Of a stretch of DNA of 64,000 nucleotides, positions 43,530 to 53,000 are shown piece by piece; the first letter of the stretch is position 1; each line of letters begins with the position of its first letter. The stretch is taken from assembly GCA_019240525.1 (NCBI GenBank), contig JAFAYE010000001.1:779300-843299 (forward strand), written 5' to 3'. The notes under the pieces are model-generated. The model was not told the origin of the DNA. It searched no databases and worked only from the letters and a program-made list of their open reading frames with translations. The stretch comes from Candidatus Eremiobacterota bacterium. GTDB lineage: Bacteria > Vulcanimicrobiota > Vulcanimicrobiia > Vulcanimicrobiales > Vulcanimicrobiaceae. Made by a program: the position numbers and the translations under genes.

Positions 43530-44613
43530 GCTGGCGCGCCGCCTCGAGAACGGCGTCGGCACCGATCGCATGCGTATCGAGATAACGCAGACGATGGTGG
43601 AGCGAGGGCGGCTTCGTCGTTGTGGCGGGCCGGCGGTCGAAACCGCGGTCGCGCACGTACTTTCCGACCAAATGAACGGCATCCTGATTGGGTTCGTCGT
43701 ACCAATCGGGATGGTGCGCGACCCAAATTCCGACGGTCGGTATTCCGCCTCGGGCAAGCGTCAGATGGAGCGGCCCGGCGGGAATGCCCACGAAGAGATC
43801 GATGCGGCGCGCCAGCGCCTTGAAGAGCGCGGCAAAGGGTTCGTCGAGGTCCCCGAAAAGCGCGCGAAATCCGGCGGCGCCTTCGCCGAGATCTTCATCA
43901 TCCATTGAGATAAAGCGCCAATCGCGTACCGTGCGCATTGCCGCGACAACGGCGCGCGCTTCGCTACCATCGCCCCAGTTCTTGCGCGCCGCGGTTACGC
44001 CGCTTCGTAAGACGACGCCAAGTTTCGAACCGAGCGGCAGGAACCGGCGCAGCCGCTCGTCGAGACGCCGCTGCGTTGATGCCGCCACGCTAAAGTCGAT
44101 GGTGTTGCGCAGCGGCGCGGACAGATCGAACTCGCGCAGGCGCCGCGGATCGACCAAAAGCCGGACGAGATTTCGCGCCTTGGTGTGAAAGGGATACGCC
44201 GTGCGGCCTTCGGTTTCCGGATAATCCGTCCAGAGCAGCGTATCCGGCGCAAAGCTAGAGACGCCGTTGCGCAGCGGCTCCGGAATCTCCAGGTCGACCA
44301 TTCGGCCGTTGCACGCTTTGAGCCGCAGACCGAAGTGGGGTGCTCCAAACGCGGTGCCGTCTCCGGCTTGACGAACGCCGGTGAGTAGCGGCTGCACCAA
44401 CGCATTGCCTTCCATGACGCTGACGTAGTCGTCGCCAAAGCGCGTCAGCGCATAGACGTTCGATGGTTCCAGTAAGGGTACGATCGCGCCGAGATGGACC
44501 CAGTCGCCTAAGCCGTGAGGCCAATAGATCAAGACGCGACGATCGCGCAACGCGGCAAAGCGGCCGCCGTCCTCGCGAAAGGCTTGGAGACGAAGCGTCG
44601 CCGGCTCGCTCAC
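43522..44613 (-). CDS. GT9-like (heptosyltransferase-fold) protein
   Basis: 363 residues, GT-B-like: an N-terminal domain with VLIYWPHGLGDWVHLGAIVPLL (like the GDVL/GDAI loop of GT9) and a C-terminal domain with RSGVTAARKNWGDGSEARAVVAAM, FISMDDEDLGEG and a loop DLFVGIPAGPLHLTLARGGIPTVGIWV that matches the GT9 ADP-sugar site (GNDSGPLHLAxAxGxPTxGL). Likely transfers a sugar to an envelope glycan. GTG start overlaps the DUF2079 stop as GTGA; ends in the shared TTACGTAA. Confidence 0.7.
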   Translation of the reverse strand: MSEPATLRLQAFREDGGRFAALRDRRVLIYWPHGLGDWVHLGAIVPLLEPSNVYALTRFGDDYVSVMEGNALVQPLLTGVRQAGDGTAFGAPHFGLRLKACNGRMVDLEIPEPLRNGVSSFAPDTLLWTDYPETEGRTAYPFHTKARNLVRLLVDPRRLREFDLSAPLRNTIDFSVAASTQRRLDERLRRFLPLGSKLGVVLRSGVTAARKNWGDGSEARAVVAAMRTVRDWRFISMDDEDLGEGAAGFRALFGDLDEPFAALFKALARRIDLFVGIPAGPLHLTLARGGIPTVGIWVAHHPDWYDEPNQDAVHLVGKYVRDRGFDRRPATTTKPPSLHHRLRYLDTHAIGADAVLEAARQLT

Positions 44614-45863
44614 GGCGAAACTGGAACGCCGCCGCAGAGATGCGCAGGAGCGCGCCCGCCCAGCGCGGCGACGAAGGCCGCGGCGTTCGTGTCGTAACCC
44701 GGACAGTTCGGGAAACGCGGATCCGCTCGGGGATCGAGCCGAACGCTGCGATTCGCCGCCGCAACGGCCCATACGCCTTCTTCCCCGCGCTCGAGCAATG
44801 CCGATTCTCCGCTATCGCGCAGCGCGGCAGCGCGAGCGTATGCGCTCCAGTCGACGACGTACGGCCATCGGCCTGGCCGCAGCACGGTGTCGTTGAAGAG
44901 CAGCATGACCGCCAATGCGCTCGGCAGCGCGTATCGCAGAAACGTTGGATATCGGGCGGCCCCAAATGCGGCGGCAAGAGCCGTCGCCGCAAGCAACGCA
45001 GCGACGTAGTGCGAGCCGAGCCGGCTCGGCTCGTAGTTCCACGGGCGCATGAAGACGATCTCTCCCAGCAGAGGCAGACCCAGCAACAGCCACCGCCCAA
45101 CTGCCAGCGGCGCGAACGCAAACGGGGCCAAGAGCAACAGGATCAGACTCGCTTTGCTCGCGGGATTGAAGATCTGCAACGAATAGAGGGGATCGTTAGG
45201 ATGCATGCCGTGCAAATGCTCGACCGCCCAGAAGCCCACGCCATTCGCGATCGCGAGCGCTCCGAGGGCGAAACCGATGCGCCGATCCCACCAAATCGCA
45301 CACGCAACCGCGAACCATAACGCGAAGAGTATTTGATCCTCTTTCAATCCCATCAGCAGCTGCGCGTAGATCAAGGTCGCCCATACCGACCGGCGTCGTG
45401 CCGCCAACGCTGCGCCGCACGCGAGCACGGGAACGAAGACATTTTCCGAAAAATTGTCGTAACTCAAACCTTGGGCCGCCGGCGAGAGCAGGTAGGCGAT
45501 CGCGAGCAGATTCGCCCCTTTTGCATTCAAACCGAGTTCCCGCGCCAGCGCTGCCAGCGGAATCGCCGCAGCGGCGACGGCAATCGCCTGTAGAACGATG
45601 AGCGTCTCGGCGCGCGGAAAAAGCGCAACGATTGGCACCAGCCCGGCCAGGGCCCAAGAATCGTGGACCGCAAAGTGATTTCGCCACTCCCCATAGTTCC
45701 ACGAAGAGCCGTGCTGCAGATTGACGAGCGTTTGCAAATACGTACCGAGATCGGCTCCATAGCGCAAAGCGTACAGCTTGTTGAAACCGAGCGCGACGTA
45801 CACGAGGACGAAAAGCGCTACTGCAACGTAGGTCGGCACGCGCTCCCGCGGGGCGCCGATCAC
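44610..45863 (-). CDS. DUF2079 polytopic membrane protein
   Basis: 417 residues with about ten membrane segments. The opening GFNKLYALRYGADLGTYLQTLVNLQHG and NHFAVHDSWALAGLVPI, then YLLSPAAQGLSYDNFSENVFVP, are the DUF2079 hallmarks (GT-C-like glycosyltransferase fold). Located between a GT4 and a GT9-like gene with GTGA overlaps on both sides, so a lipid-linked sugar transferase for an envelope glycan is plausible. Confidence 0.8.
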   Translation of the reverse strand: MIGAPRERVPTYVAVALFVLVYVALGFNKLYALRYGADLGTYLQTLVNLQHGSSWNYGEWRNHFAVHDSWALAGLVPIVALFPRAETLIVLQAIAVAAAAIPLAALARELGLNAKGANLLAIAYLLSPAAQGLSYDNFSENVFVPVLACGAALAARRRSVWATLIYAQLLMGLKEDQILFALWFAVACAIWWDRRIGFALGALAIANGVGFWAVEHLHGMHPNDPLYSLQIFNPASKASLILLLLAPFAFAPLAVGRWLLLGLPLLGEIVFMRPWNYEPSRLGSHYVAALLAATALAAAFGAARYPTFLRYALPSALAVMLLFNDTVLRPGRWPYVVDWSAYARAAALRDSGESALLERGEEGVWAVAAANRSVRLDPRADPRFPNCPGYDTNAAAFVAALGGRAPAHLCGGVPVSP

Positions 45864-46930
45864 CCGTTTCTTTCTCGATAGACGCGCTCGACGATTCCAC
45901 GAAGACGTACGATAAAGTTCGCAGGCGAGAATGCCTGCGCGTGCGCGCGCAACCGTCGCGCCTCAAAGTGCGCCGGGTCGAAACGGCGCAACTCCGTGGC
46001 GAGCGACTCGGGCGTAGACTCGTCGAAAAACACGCCGGTTTGGCCTTCAACGATCGTTTCAAGCGCCCCGCCCGCGCGATACGCAATCGTCGGACGTCCC
46101 GCGGCCGCCGCTTCCAGCGGCACGAGCCCGAAATCTTCTTCCCCCGGTACGATTGCGGCCCGGGCGTTTCCGATGAGTTCGTTCAATCGCTCGTCGCTCA
46201 CGTACCCGACCATGGTCGTGGTCGTGCCGTGTGCGAGGTCGCGCAACCGGCGTTCTTCGGGGCCGCCGCCCGCCACCATCAGCCGCACGTTGGCCATCGC
46301 TGCCGCCCGAATTGCGAGCTCGACGCGTTTGTATGGAAGCAGCCTGGTTGCGACCACGTAGTAGTCGCCGGCGCCGCGACCGACCGTAAAGCGATCGAGA
46401 TCAACCGGGCAATGGAGAACCTCGGATTCTCGACCGTAAAAGTCGCGAATACGATTCGCGACGTTTTGTGAGTTGGCCACGAAGTAGGTGGGCCGTTGCG
46501 CTGCCTTGCGATCCCACGCGATGAGCCCATTCACAAACGGCCGTGCCAGCCGCGGAACGTACTCGTCGGGCGCAAATGTGAAACGGCTGACGGTGTTGAT
46601 GTAGCAGACGTGGACCGCGGCGGCCGGTAGGTCAACTCCCTTCGCCCACGAGGTCGTCGAACTGACGATCGCATCGAACGCGCGCAGGTCGAACGATTCG
46701 AACGCCCGCGGATAGAACGGCGCCAGGGCGCGAAAGTAGCGGTTGGCCAAGGGGAATCGTGAAAGGTACGACGGGCGCACGCGACTTGGCGGGAAACTTT
46801 CGCCAAAGATGCGCGCATCGTACAGCGATGTGTAGATGGGAGCGTCCGGCCACGCCGAAGCGATGTGCGCGAAAACGCGCTCGGCGCCTCCGCGCTGGTT
46901 TAAGTAATCGTGAACGAGTGCGACGTTCAG
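45860..46930 (-). CDS. GT4 glycosyltransferase with apparent CTG start
   Basis: 356 residues. Family start NVALVHDYLNQRGGAERVFAHI, then YVVATRLLPYKRVELAIRAA and the GT4 region IVPGEEDFGLVPLEAAAAGRPTIAYRAGGALETI. The codon aligned with the family initiator is CTG at 46930-46928, overlapping the preceding stop as CTGA; the nearest ATG/GTG/TTG upstream in frame is GTG 47098, 56 codons inside the M16 gene and giving Arg-rich shadow sequence. Substrates unknown; forms a glycan cassette with DUF2079 and the GT9-like gene. Confidence 0.88.
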   Translation of the reverse strand: MNVALVHDYLNQRGGAERVFAHIASAWPDAPIYTSLYDARIFGESFPPSRVRPSYLSRFPLANRYFRALAPFYPRAFESFDLRAFDAIVSSTTSWAKGVDLPAAAVHVCYINTVSRFTFAPDEYVPRLARPFVNGLIAWDRKAAQRPTYFVANSQNVANRIRDFYGRESEVLHCPVDLDRFTVGRGAGDYYVVATRLLPYKRVELAIRAAAMANVRLMVAGGGPEERRLRDLAHGTTTTMVGYVSDERLNELIGNARAAIVPGEEDFGLVPLEAAAAGRPTIAYRAGGALETIVEGQTGVFFDESTPESLATELRRFDPAHFEARRLRAHAQAFSPANFIVRLRGIVERVYRERNG

Positions 46931-48249
46931 TCTTGGAGGTTCGTCCCACGCGGCAAGACGAGCGCAATCGTCGGATTGCCTAAATATTTTCGCGCGGCGC
47001 GCTGAAGGTCCACTGGCGTCGTCGCCGCGATCGCGGCCACCGCGCGATTGATGAAATCGGGCGACGAGCTGTCGCGAGAAAAAACGGCCGCGAGCCACGT
47101 GCGTGTTTCTAACGTCGTCGCGTCGTTGGCAAAATCTCCCGCGGCCTCAGCTTTGAACTCTTCGATCGAACCCTGCAAAGGCGTCGCTGCAAGCACGTTG
47201 ACGATCGAAAGCGCCGTGGCGAAAGCTCGGCTCGGATTGCCGTTTAAACCGCCGTTGACGTAGAGCACCAAGGTCGCAGGGGCGCGGTCGTACGCATAGA
47301 TTGCACCGACCGAGCGCGAGGCGAAGGTCGGGGAAACGACGCCGGGCACCTGCGCGATGTCCGAGAGCGTGCGGCGTACGAACGCGGCGAGCACGAGCAT
47401 CGGGCCGAAATCCTGACTGTCCACTCTGGGCGCGGGATATTGCGCGATGAGCCACGGTGAGGCGATATCGCGGTGCGTGACGATTTCGTGCGTCGAACCG
47501 CTGAGTCGGGGCAGCCTCACGGTGACCGCAGCAGTGACGCCTTCGGGAAGTGCGCCGGCAAGACCGGCGAGCGCTCCGGACGGTAGCGCGTCGAGACGCC
47601 CTGCCGCGCTGACGAGCACGCCCCCCTGCCGGTAGTAACGCTCGTAGAACCGGCGAGCGTCGTCAGCGAAGAATTGCGCTAGAGAGTTCGGCGTTCCAAG
47701 TTCGGGAAGACCCAAATTCGCTTCGTTGGACGATGCCGCGTTGAGCATGTCCAGGCCAACTTGAAGCGCGATCTGCTGGCTCTGCGCGATCTGCCGTACG
47801 AGCGCAGCGCGCGCGTCCCGCAATGTCGCCGCTGAAAAATCGGGTGCGACGAGTGCGGCGCGAAAGAGCTCGAGAACCGCCGGTGCGTCGGAGGCGAGTG
47901 CCTCGACATAGAACCGCACGTCGTCGGAATCAACCGTGAAATGAATCGATCCGCCGCGGGCCGCAATGGCCTCCTCGAGCGGTGTCATGTCGTGGACCGG
48001 CGTGCGCACGATCGTCTCGGCGACGAGCGCAGCGAGACCGTTCTCCTTCATCGTTTGGCGATCGAGGCCGGCGCGCACAACGATGGCGACTCCGACCAGC
48101 GACGCCGCACTATCGGCCTGCCGCAGAATTGTCGCACTACCCACGCTCTCCGCGCTCGGCGGCGGTAGCGTGGCAGGCGCGGCGCGGCCAATCGGCGGCA
48201 GCGCGGCGAGTGCGAACATCGCGCCCAGAGAGAGCGCGAGGCGCTTCAC
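46927..48249 (-). CDS. Secreted M16-fold protein without the zinc motif (first partner)
   Basis: 440 residues with signal peptide (about 1-23). Overall M16 (insulinase-like) layout: repeated domain with ENGLAALVAETIVRTPVHDM, GGSIHFTVDSDDVRFYVEAL, and second half LIAQYPAP...VLAAFVRRTLSDIAQ. The catalytic HxxEH is absent: the place where it would sit reads KENGLAALVAETIVR. Likely an inactive subunit like that of mitochondrial processing peptidase alpha or PqqL-type partners. GTG start overlaps the previous M16-like gene by GTGA. Confidence 0.78.
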   Translation of the reverse strand: MKRLALSLGAMFALAALPPIGRAAPATLPPPSAESVGSATILRQADSAASLVGVAIVVRAGLDRQTMKENGLAALVAETIVRTPVHDMTPLEEAIAARGGSIHFTVDSDDVRFYVEALASDAPAVLELFRAALVAPDFSAATLRDARAALVRQIAQSQQIALQVGLDMLNAASSNEANLGLPELGTPNSLAQFFADDARRFYERYYRQGGVLVSAAGRLDALPSGALAGLAGALPEGVTAAVTVRLPRLSGSTHEIVTHRDIASPWLIAQYPAPRVDSQDFGPMLVLAAFVRRTLSDIAQVPGVVSPTFASRSVGAIYAYDRAPATLVLYVNGGLNGNPSRAFATALSIVNVLAATPLQGSIEEFKAEAAGDFANDATTLETRTWLAAVFSRDSSSPDFINRAVAAIAATTPVDLQRAARKYLGNPTIALVLPRGTNLQD

Positions 48250-49553
48250 GGCGCAGAACCCGGTTGCGGTGACGATGCGATCAGATCCACGACGACGGGC
48301 TTTCCGAGATAGCGGCGCACCACGTCGGCGACGTATTGCGGATCGAGACCGCGAGCCTGTTGCTCGTACGCACCAGCGGCGGTTCCGGGCGCGTACGGCA
48401 GATTACCTTCGACGCTATACCACCCGAGATTGTCGGCCTGCTCCTGCGGCGTCTGAGTATCCGATGCAACGTGATAGAGAAATGCTTCGCGCGCTGCATC
48501 GAACGTCGCGCGGTCCAGCGGTTGCTGCAGCGTACCCAGCGCGTCGAGCACCTGTTGCTCGGCCTGTTTCTCGTGATTGCCGCCGATCGTCACGACCATC
48601 ACGCCGGGATCGTGCAAGGTTATGAACTGACCGACAACCATTGCGTCGCTTCGACTTCGGTCGAGCGATTTGCTGACGAGGCCGGTTTGATCGCGGAAGA
48701 GATAGTCGGCGACAAAATCGAGGGCGGTCGCCGCCTTCTCGTCGGAAATGGGCGGCCCGAGCCACGCCAATCCGACGCCGTCGACCGCGCCGGTCTTCGT
48801 CGCCGTCGATGGAATTTGCGCGAGTGGCGAATCGTATGGCGGATCCATCGCGCCCGCTCCATTTCCATCCGTGACGGCCGCAATGCTCGACGCATCGATG
48901 TTGCCCGTCAAGGTGAGCACCGCGTTTTCGGCACGAAAGGCTCGTTTGGCAAAGGCCCCGACCTGCGACGCGCTAATGCTCGTCAGCGCCGAAACGGTAT
49001 CGGGCAGCGGCGGATAATGCGCCGGACCGTTCAGAAAGATCTGCGCGAAGAGTAAATCGTGCAGCGTCGTGTCAGCCTCGTAGCGTTGCTGCACCCCGAG
49101 CACGGCGGCGTTGGCGCGCGCGGTCTTCACCGCGTTCTCGTCGACGTTCGAGGAAAAATAGGCGGCCGTCATCGCGGCGACGATGCGGCGGGCGGCCGAG
49201 GCCGGAACCACGGCGCCGATGCCGACGATATCCGGATAGACTTCGATGTTCAGTTGACCGCCCGCGGTGTGCACCATGGCGTAGAGCGATCTGCCGCTTG
49301 CGAGGGGCACAACGGCGGCCGCGGTCGCGGCCAAGTTGGAAATCCCCGGCGTCGCATTGTCGTAGCCCGCGCCGGGTGCGCGAAACCAGAGGCCGATTGC
49401 GGCCGTTCCGACGGTTGGGTCGGGATCGAGAACGTACGACCCCCCGCGAGGTAAGGCGCTCAATGCCTGAGGAATTGCGGCCGCTGCGGGCCTAGCCACG
49501 AACGCGAGGAGGATGGTGACGAGCGCCGCACCCAACGACGCGCGACCGATCAT
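48246..49553 (-). CDS. Secreted M16-fold protein without the zinc motif (second partner)
   Basis: 435 residues, signal peptide (about 1-26, ending RPAAAA), then M16-like repeats: VGTAAIGLWFRAPGAGYDNATPGISNLAATAAAVVP, GGQLNIEVYPDIVGIGAVVPA and second half VGLAWLGPPISDEKAATALDFVADYLF. Again no HxxEH. It overlaps ftsH as ATGA and its neighbour as GTGA. Two inactive M16 proteins in tandem suggest a heterodimer with a non-proteolytic, perhaps chaperone or scaffold, role. Confidence 0.78.
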   Translation of the reverse strand: MIGRASLGAALVTILLAFVARPAAAAIPQALSALPRGGSYVLDPDPTVGTAAIGLWFRAPGAGYDNATPGISNLAATAAAVVPLASGRSLYAMVHTAGGQLNIEVYPDIVGIGAVVPASAARRIVAAMTAAYFSSNVDENAVKTARANAAVLGVQQRYEADTTLHDLLFAQIFLNGPAHYPPLPDTVSALTSISASQVGAFAKRAFRAENAVLTLTGNIDASSIAAVTDGNGAGAMDPPYDSPLAQIPSTATKTGAVDGVGLAWLGPPISDEKAATALDFVADYLFRDQTGLVSKSLDRSRSDAMVVGQFITLHDPGVMVVTIGGNHEKQAEQQVLDALGTLQQPLDRATFDAAREAFLYHVASDTQTPQEQADNLGWYSVEGNLPYAPGTAAGAYEQQARGLDPQYVADVVRRYLGKPVVVDLIASSPQPGSAP

Positions 49554-51469
49554 GCGGGTTCCGGCGATATTTTGGGCGGTAAGCGGGTCGGTTTTTCGAC
49601 GCGCTTGGGCTCTTCGGGCAACGGACGTTCGGGCTGTGCCTCCGCGGCGTTACCGACTTCACCCTTGACTCGATCGAAGGGCCGATCTGCCAGGATGGAG
49701 CGCACCTCTTCGGCTTCAACGGTTTCGTACTCGAGCAGCGAAGCCACCATTCGCTCGACTTTGGTCCAGTTTTCCTCGAGCAGCCGCTTCCCGTTCCCAT
49801 AGCAGGTTTCGATGATTTTGCGAACCTCGGAATCGATCTTGCTGGCGACTTCTTCGGAGTAGTTGCGCTCCTCACCGAAATCGCGGCCGAGAAAAACCTG
49901 ATGCGCGCCGCGACCGAACTGAATCGGCCCGAGCTCGCTCATTCCATACTGCGTCACCATGCGGCGCGCAAGCTCCGTCGCCTTCTCGAAATCATTGCTT
50001 GCGCCGGTCGTAACGTCGCCGAACCGCATCTCCTCGGCGAGCCGTCCGCCCATCGCCATCGTGATCGCGGCGAGCAACTCTTCCCGAGTTTGACTGTGCC
50101 GGTCGTCCTCGGGCAGCGACCACGTGATGCCCAGCGCCATCCCGCGTGGAATAATAGTTACCTTGTGAACGGGGTCGGCTTTTTCGAGCATGCCGGCGAT
50201 GATTGCGTGGCCCGACTCGTGATACGCCGTAACTTCTTTCTCTTTCTGAGACATCACGAGGGACTTGCGCTCCGGTCCCACCATGACGCGGTCGATTGCT
50301 TCGTCGCAATCGATCATTTCGATGAAATTCTTATTCTTTCGCGCCGCCAGCAACGCCGCTTCGTTGAGCAAATTCTCCAAATCCGCACCGGAAAAACCGG
50401 GCGTACGTTTTGCCAAGGTTTCCAGCGAAACTTCCTTGCCCAACGGTTTGTTGCGCGCGTGCACCTCGAGAATTTTCTCGCGACCTTTGAAGTCGGCGCG
50501 ACCAACGACGATCTGCCGGTCGAAACGCCCCGGACGCAGTAGCGCCGGATCCAGCACATCGGAGCGATTCGTCGCGGCAATCAGAATAACACCGGTGTTT
50601 TGATCGAAGCCGTCCATCTCCACGAGTAGCTGGTTGAGCGTCTGCTCGCGTTCGTCGTGTCCGCCGCCCAGGCCGGCACCACGCTGGCGACCGACGGCGT
50701 CGATTTCATCGATGAAAACGATGCACGGCGCCGATTTCTTTGCTTGGTCGAAGAGATCGCGCACGCGCGAAGCGCCCACGCCGACAAACATCTCGACGAA
50801 ATCGGACCCGGAGATCGAGAGGAACGGAACCCCGGCCTCGCCCGCAATTGCGCGTGCGAGCAGCGTCTTGCCGGTGCCCGGTGGCCCGAGCAACAGCACG
50901 CCCTTTGGTATCCGAGCCCCGAGCGACTGGTATTTTTTTGGATACTTTAGGAAGTCGACGATCTCGGCGAGCTCCTCTTTGGCCTCGTCGACCCCGGCGA
51001 CATCGGCGAACGTCACTTTCGGACGATTCTCCGAGAGCATCTTCGCGCGCGATCGTCCGAACGAGAGCGCCTGACTTCCGCCGCTTTGAGCTTGGCGCAA
51101 GATAAAGAACAACAACAGTACCGTTATTGCCAGCGGCCCAAGCGTCATCAGGCTTGAGAGCAATCCCGTGTTCGATTGCTGGTCGAAGCTAATCGCTCCG
51201 CTCTTGACCCGTTTGTAGACTTCGTCCACGAACGTTTGGTCGACGTTCGGCACGGCAACGGAGTATTTCGTGCCGTTGGAAAGGTCACCGACAGCGTTAA
51301 GCCCGGTCGCATGGAACGATTGAACTTGTGCTGCTTCGAGCTTCTGATAAAACGCGCCATAATCCAGACGCGTTTCACCCTCGCTTGGCTGAACGAACCG
51401 CTCGACGATGATGAAGACGGCGACAACCGCCAGAATGATTAGGACGATGGACCGGAGATGTTTGCTCAC
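49550..51469 (-). CDS. ftsH: ATP-dependent zinc metalloprotease FtsH
   Basis: 639-residue membrane AAA+ protease. Two N-terminal membrane helices (about 5-25 and 108-128) around a periplasmic loop, AAA domain with Walker [11 protein letters not shown], Walker [13 protein letters not shown] and SRH, then M41 zinc site YHESGHAI. Pro/Glu-rich tail. GTG start at 51469, 7 bp after a possible small gene. The next two genes encode M16-like pseudopeptidases, coupled by ATGA. Confidence 0.97.
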   Translation of the reverse strand: MSKHLRSIVLIILAVVAVFIIVERFVQPSEGETRLDYGAFYQKLEAAQVQSFHATGLNAVGDLSNGTKYSVAVPNVDQTFVDEVYKRVKSGAISFDQQSNTGLLSSLMTLGPLAITVLLLFFILRQAQSGGSQALSFGRSRAKMLSENRPKVTFADVAGVDEAKEELAEIVDFLKYPKKYQSLGARIPKGVLLLGPPGTGKTLLARAIAGEAGVPFLSISGSDFVEMFVGVGASRVRDLFDQAKKSAPCIVFIDEIDAVGRQRGAGLGGGHDEREQTLNQLLVEMDGFDQNTGVILIAATNRSDVLDPALLRPGRFDRQIVVGRADFKGREKILEVHARNKPLGKEVSLETLAKRTPGFSGADLENLLNEAALLAARKNKNFIEMIDCDEAIDRVMVGPERKSLVMSQKEKEVTAYHESGHAIIAGMLEKADPVHKVTIIPRGMALGITWSLPEDDRHSQTREELLAAITMAMGGRLAEEMRFGDVTTGASNDFEKATELARRMVTQYGMSELGPIQFGRGAHQVFLGRDFGEERNYSEEVASKIDSEVRKIIETCYGNGKRLLEENWTKVERMVASLLEYETVEAEEVRSILADRPFDRVKGEVGNAAEAQPERPLPEEPKRVEKPTRLPPKISPEPA

Positions 51470-51476
51470 CTTGATA

Positions 51477-51656
51477 TTAGACCGTATTATCCTCTCGAAG
51501 CTCCGCTACTTCCTTATACTCCAAACCGCAACCTATAGCGCCATCGTTGCGCATAAGTAACGCTTGCACGGACCTTACCGTGCCCGCTTCGAATTTTTCG
51601 TCTTCTAGGTCGAGCAAGCGGCCGCCTGCATTACGGCCTTCAGGGGCGTGCGTCAC
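51477..51656 (-). CDS. Small hypothetical protein between tilS and ftsH
   Basis: 59-codon ORF whose GTG (51656) overlaps the tilS stop as GTGA and whose TAA ends 7 bp before ftsH. Acidic product (GGRLLDLEDEKFEAG..., CGLEYKEVAELRED) with no recognised domain. Position and NTGA junction support it; third-position GC is only about 56%, lower than in neighbouring genes, which argues against. If not coding, these 180 bases would be the ftsH leader. Confidence 0.4.
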   Translation of the reverse strand: MTHAPEGRNAGGRLLDLEDEKFEAGTVRSVQALLMRNDGAIGCGLEYKEVAELREDNTV

Positions 51657-52540
51657 TCCTTCGTAATACTCGTGACGGTGCCGCACTCGATTCGCAGCGC
51701 AAGCCCAGGCTTCATATGAAAGGTGCCCGTTCGGCCCGCTTCGAGCGCGCGTACCGCAGCTTCGACGTGAAGGAAGTCGATATCTCGCAAATCGTCTTCC
51801 TTCATTAGTTCTTCGCGCACGATGTGTCGCAAGGTTGCCCGGGGCGAAGCCTCTCGCTCGGTCGCTGCCAGTTCCGCGGCACGGGCCACCGCGGCGTCGA
51901 GTCCCGGGAAGAGCGGTCGTAGTGCGGCGAGCGCTTCCCGTATGGCGTTGCGTCGAAGCTCCGGCGCGGCGTTCGTCGGGTCGACGGCGTAGGGCAGCGA
52001 TCGCTGGTGGCAGTAGGCGCGCAGGCTCTTTGACGGAACTCCAAGAAACGGACGCGCCAAATCGAGACCGGCTCCCAGACGCCGGCGTCCGCGCATTCCC
52101 CACAGACCCGACGGGCCGGCGCCGCGAAGAAGCGCTAAGAGGACGGTTTCACTTTGATCCTCAGCATGGTGCGCCGCCGCGACGACGGTGCAGCCTCGCC
52201 GCTTCGCAAGTTCGGTCAACGCTTCGTATCGCGCGTGCCGCAGGTACTGCTCGTCGCGACCGCCTTCAGGGAGGGCGACGATATCGAGCGGGATCGCCAG
52301 TTGTGCCGCGAGATGAAGCACCACGCATTCGTCTTGCCACGCCGAATCGCGAAGATTGTGATTAACGAATGCGAGGCTCACGGTCAGACCCATGCGCTCG
52401 GCCACGGCGCGAAGCGATGCGGCAAGCGCGACGGAATCCGGGCCGCCGCTGCAGGCAACGAGAACGTGCTCGTCTTGACGGATGACCCCGCTCTGCTCGA
52501 CGGCGCGCTCCAGATCGCGCTCGGGATGGGCGCCTCGCAT
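51653..52540 (-). CDS. tilS: tRNA(Ile)-lysidine synthetase
   Basis: 295 residues from ATG 52540. N-type ATP pyrophosphatase: VLVACSGGPDSVALAASLRAV, AFVNHNLRDSAWQDE, AAHHAEDQSETVLLALLRGAGPSGLWGM, and YAVDPTNAAPELRRNAIR. Modifies the wobble C of tRNA-Ile(CAU). The C-terminal domain is short. tilS-ftsH neighbourhood is widely conserved (usually with hpt between). 10 bp after smpB. Confidence 0.95.
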   Translation of the reverse strand: MRGAHPERDLERAVEQSGVIRQDEHVLVACSGGPDSVALAASLRAVAERMGLTVSLAFVNHNLRDSAWQDECVVLHLAAQLAIPLDIVALPEGGRDEQYLRHARYEALTELAKRRGCTVVAAAHHAEDQSETVLLALLRGAGPSGLWGMRGRRRLGAGLDLARPFLGVPSKSLRAYCHQRSLPYAVDPTNAAPELRRNAIREALAALRPLFPGLDAAVARAAELAATEREASPRATLRHIVREELMKEDDLRDIDFLHVEAAVRALEAGRTGTFHMKPGLALRIECGTVTSITKE

Positions 52541-52550
52541 GAACGAACCG

Positions 52551-53000
52551 CTAGTGGTGACGAACGTGAGCGGCGATCTCGCGCTCGACATCGCGCTTGG
52601 CAACAGCGGCCCGCTTATCCCACAACTTTTTGCCGCGTACCAAACCAATCTGTACCTTCGCAATGCCGCGCGTGAAATAGAGACGCAATGGCACGACGGT
52701 CAAGCCTTTTTCGGCGACGCGGCTCTGGAGCTCGCGTATTTGCGACCGGTGCAAAAGAAGTTTGCGCGCTCGCGTCGGTTCGGAATTCGAGAAACTGCCC
52801 TGACGATACGGGGGAATATGCATCCCCATGAGCCATGCCTCGCCATCTCGAAAACGGGCGTAGGCCTCGGTTAGGCTGGCGCCGCCCGCACGGATTGCTT
52901 TCACCTCGGTTCCGGTCAAGGCCAACCCGGCTTCGACCGATTCGATGATGTGATATTCATGCCGGGCGCGGCGATTCTCGATCGTGACCGATCCGCTCAT
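52551..53000 (-). CDS. smpB: SsrA-binding protein SmpB
   Basis: 149-residue trans-translation partner of tmRNA. Family landmarks: NRRARHEYHIIESVEAGLALTGTEVKAIRAGGASLTEAYARF, LMGMHIPPY, RARKLLLHRSQI, LTVVPLRLYFTRGIAKVQIGLVRGKKLWDKR. ATG overlaps the thioesterase stop as ATGA. ssrA itself was not found in the window. Confidence 0.97.
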   Translation of the reverse strand: MSGSVTIENRRARHEYHIIESVEAGLALTGTEVKAIRAGGASLTEAYARFRDGEAWLMGMHIPPYRQGSFSNSEPTRARKLLLHRSQIRELQSRVAEKGLTVVPLRLYFTRGIAKVQIGLVRGKKLWDKRAAVAKRDVEREIAAHVRHH

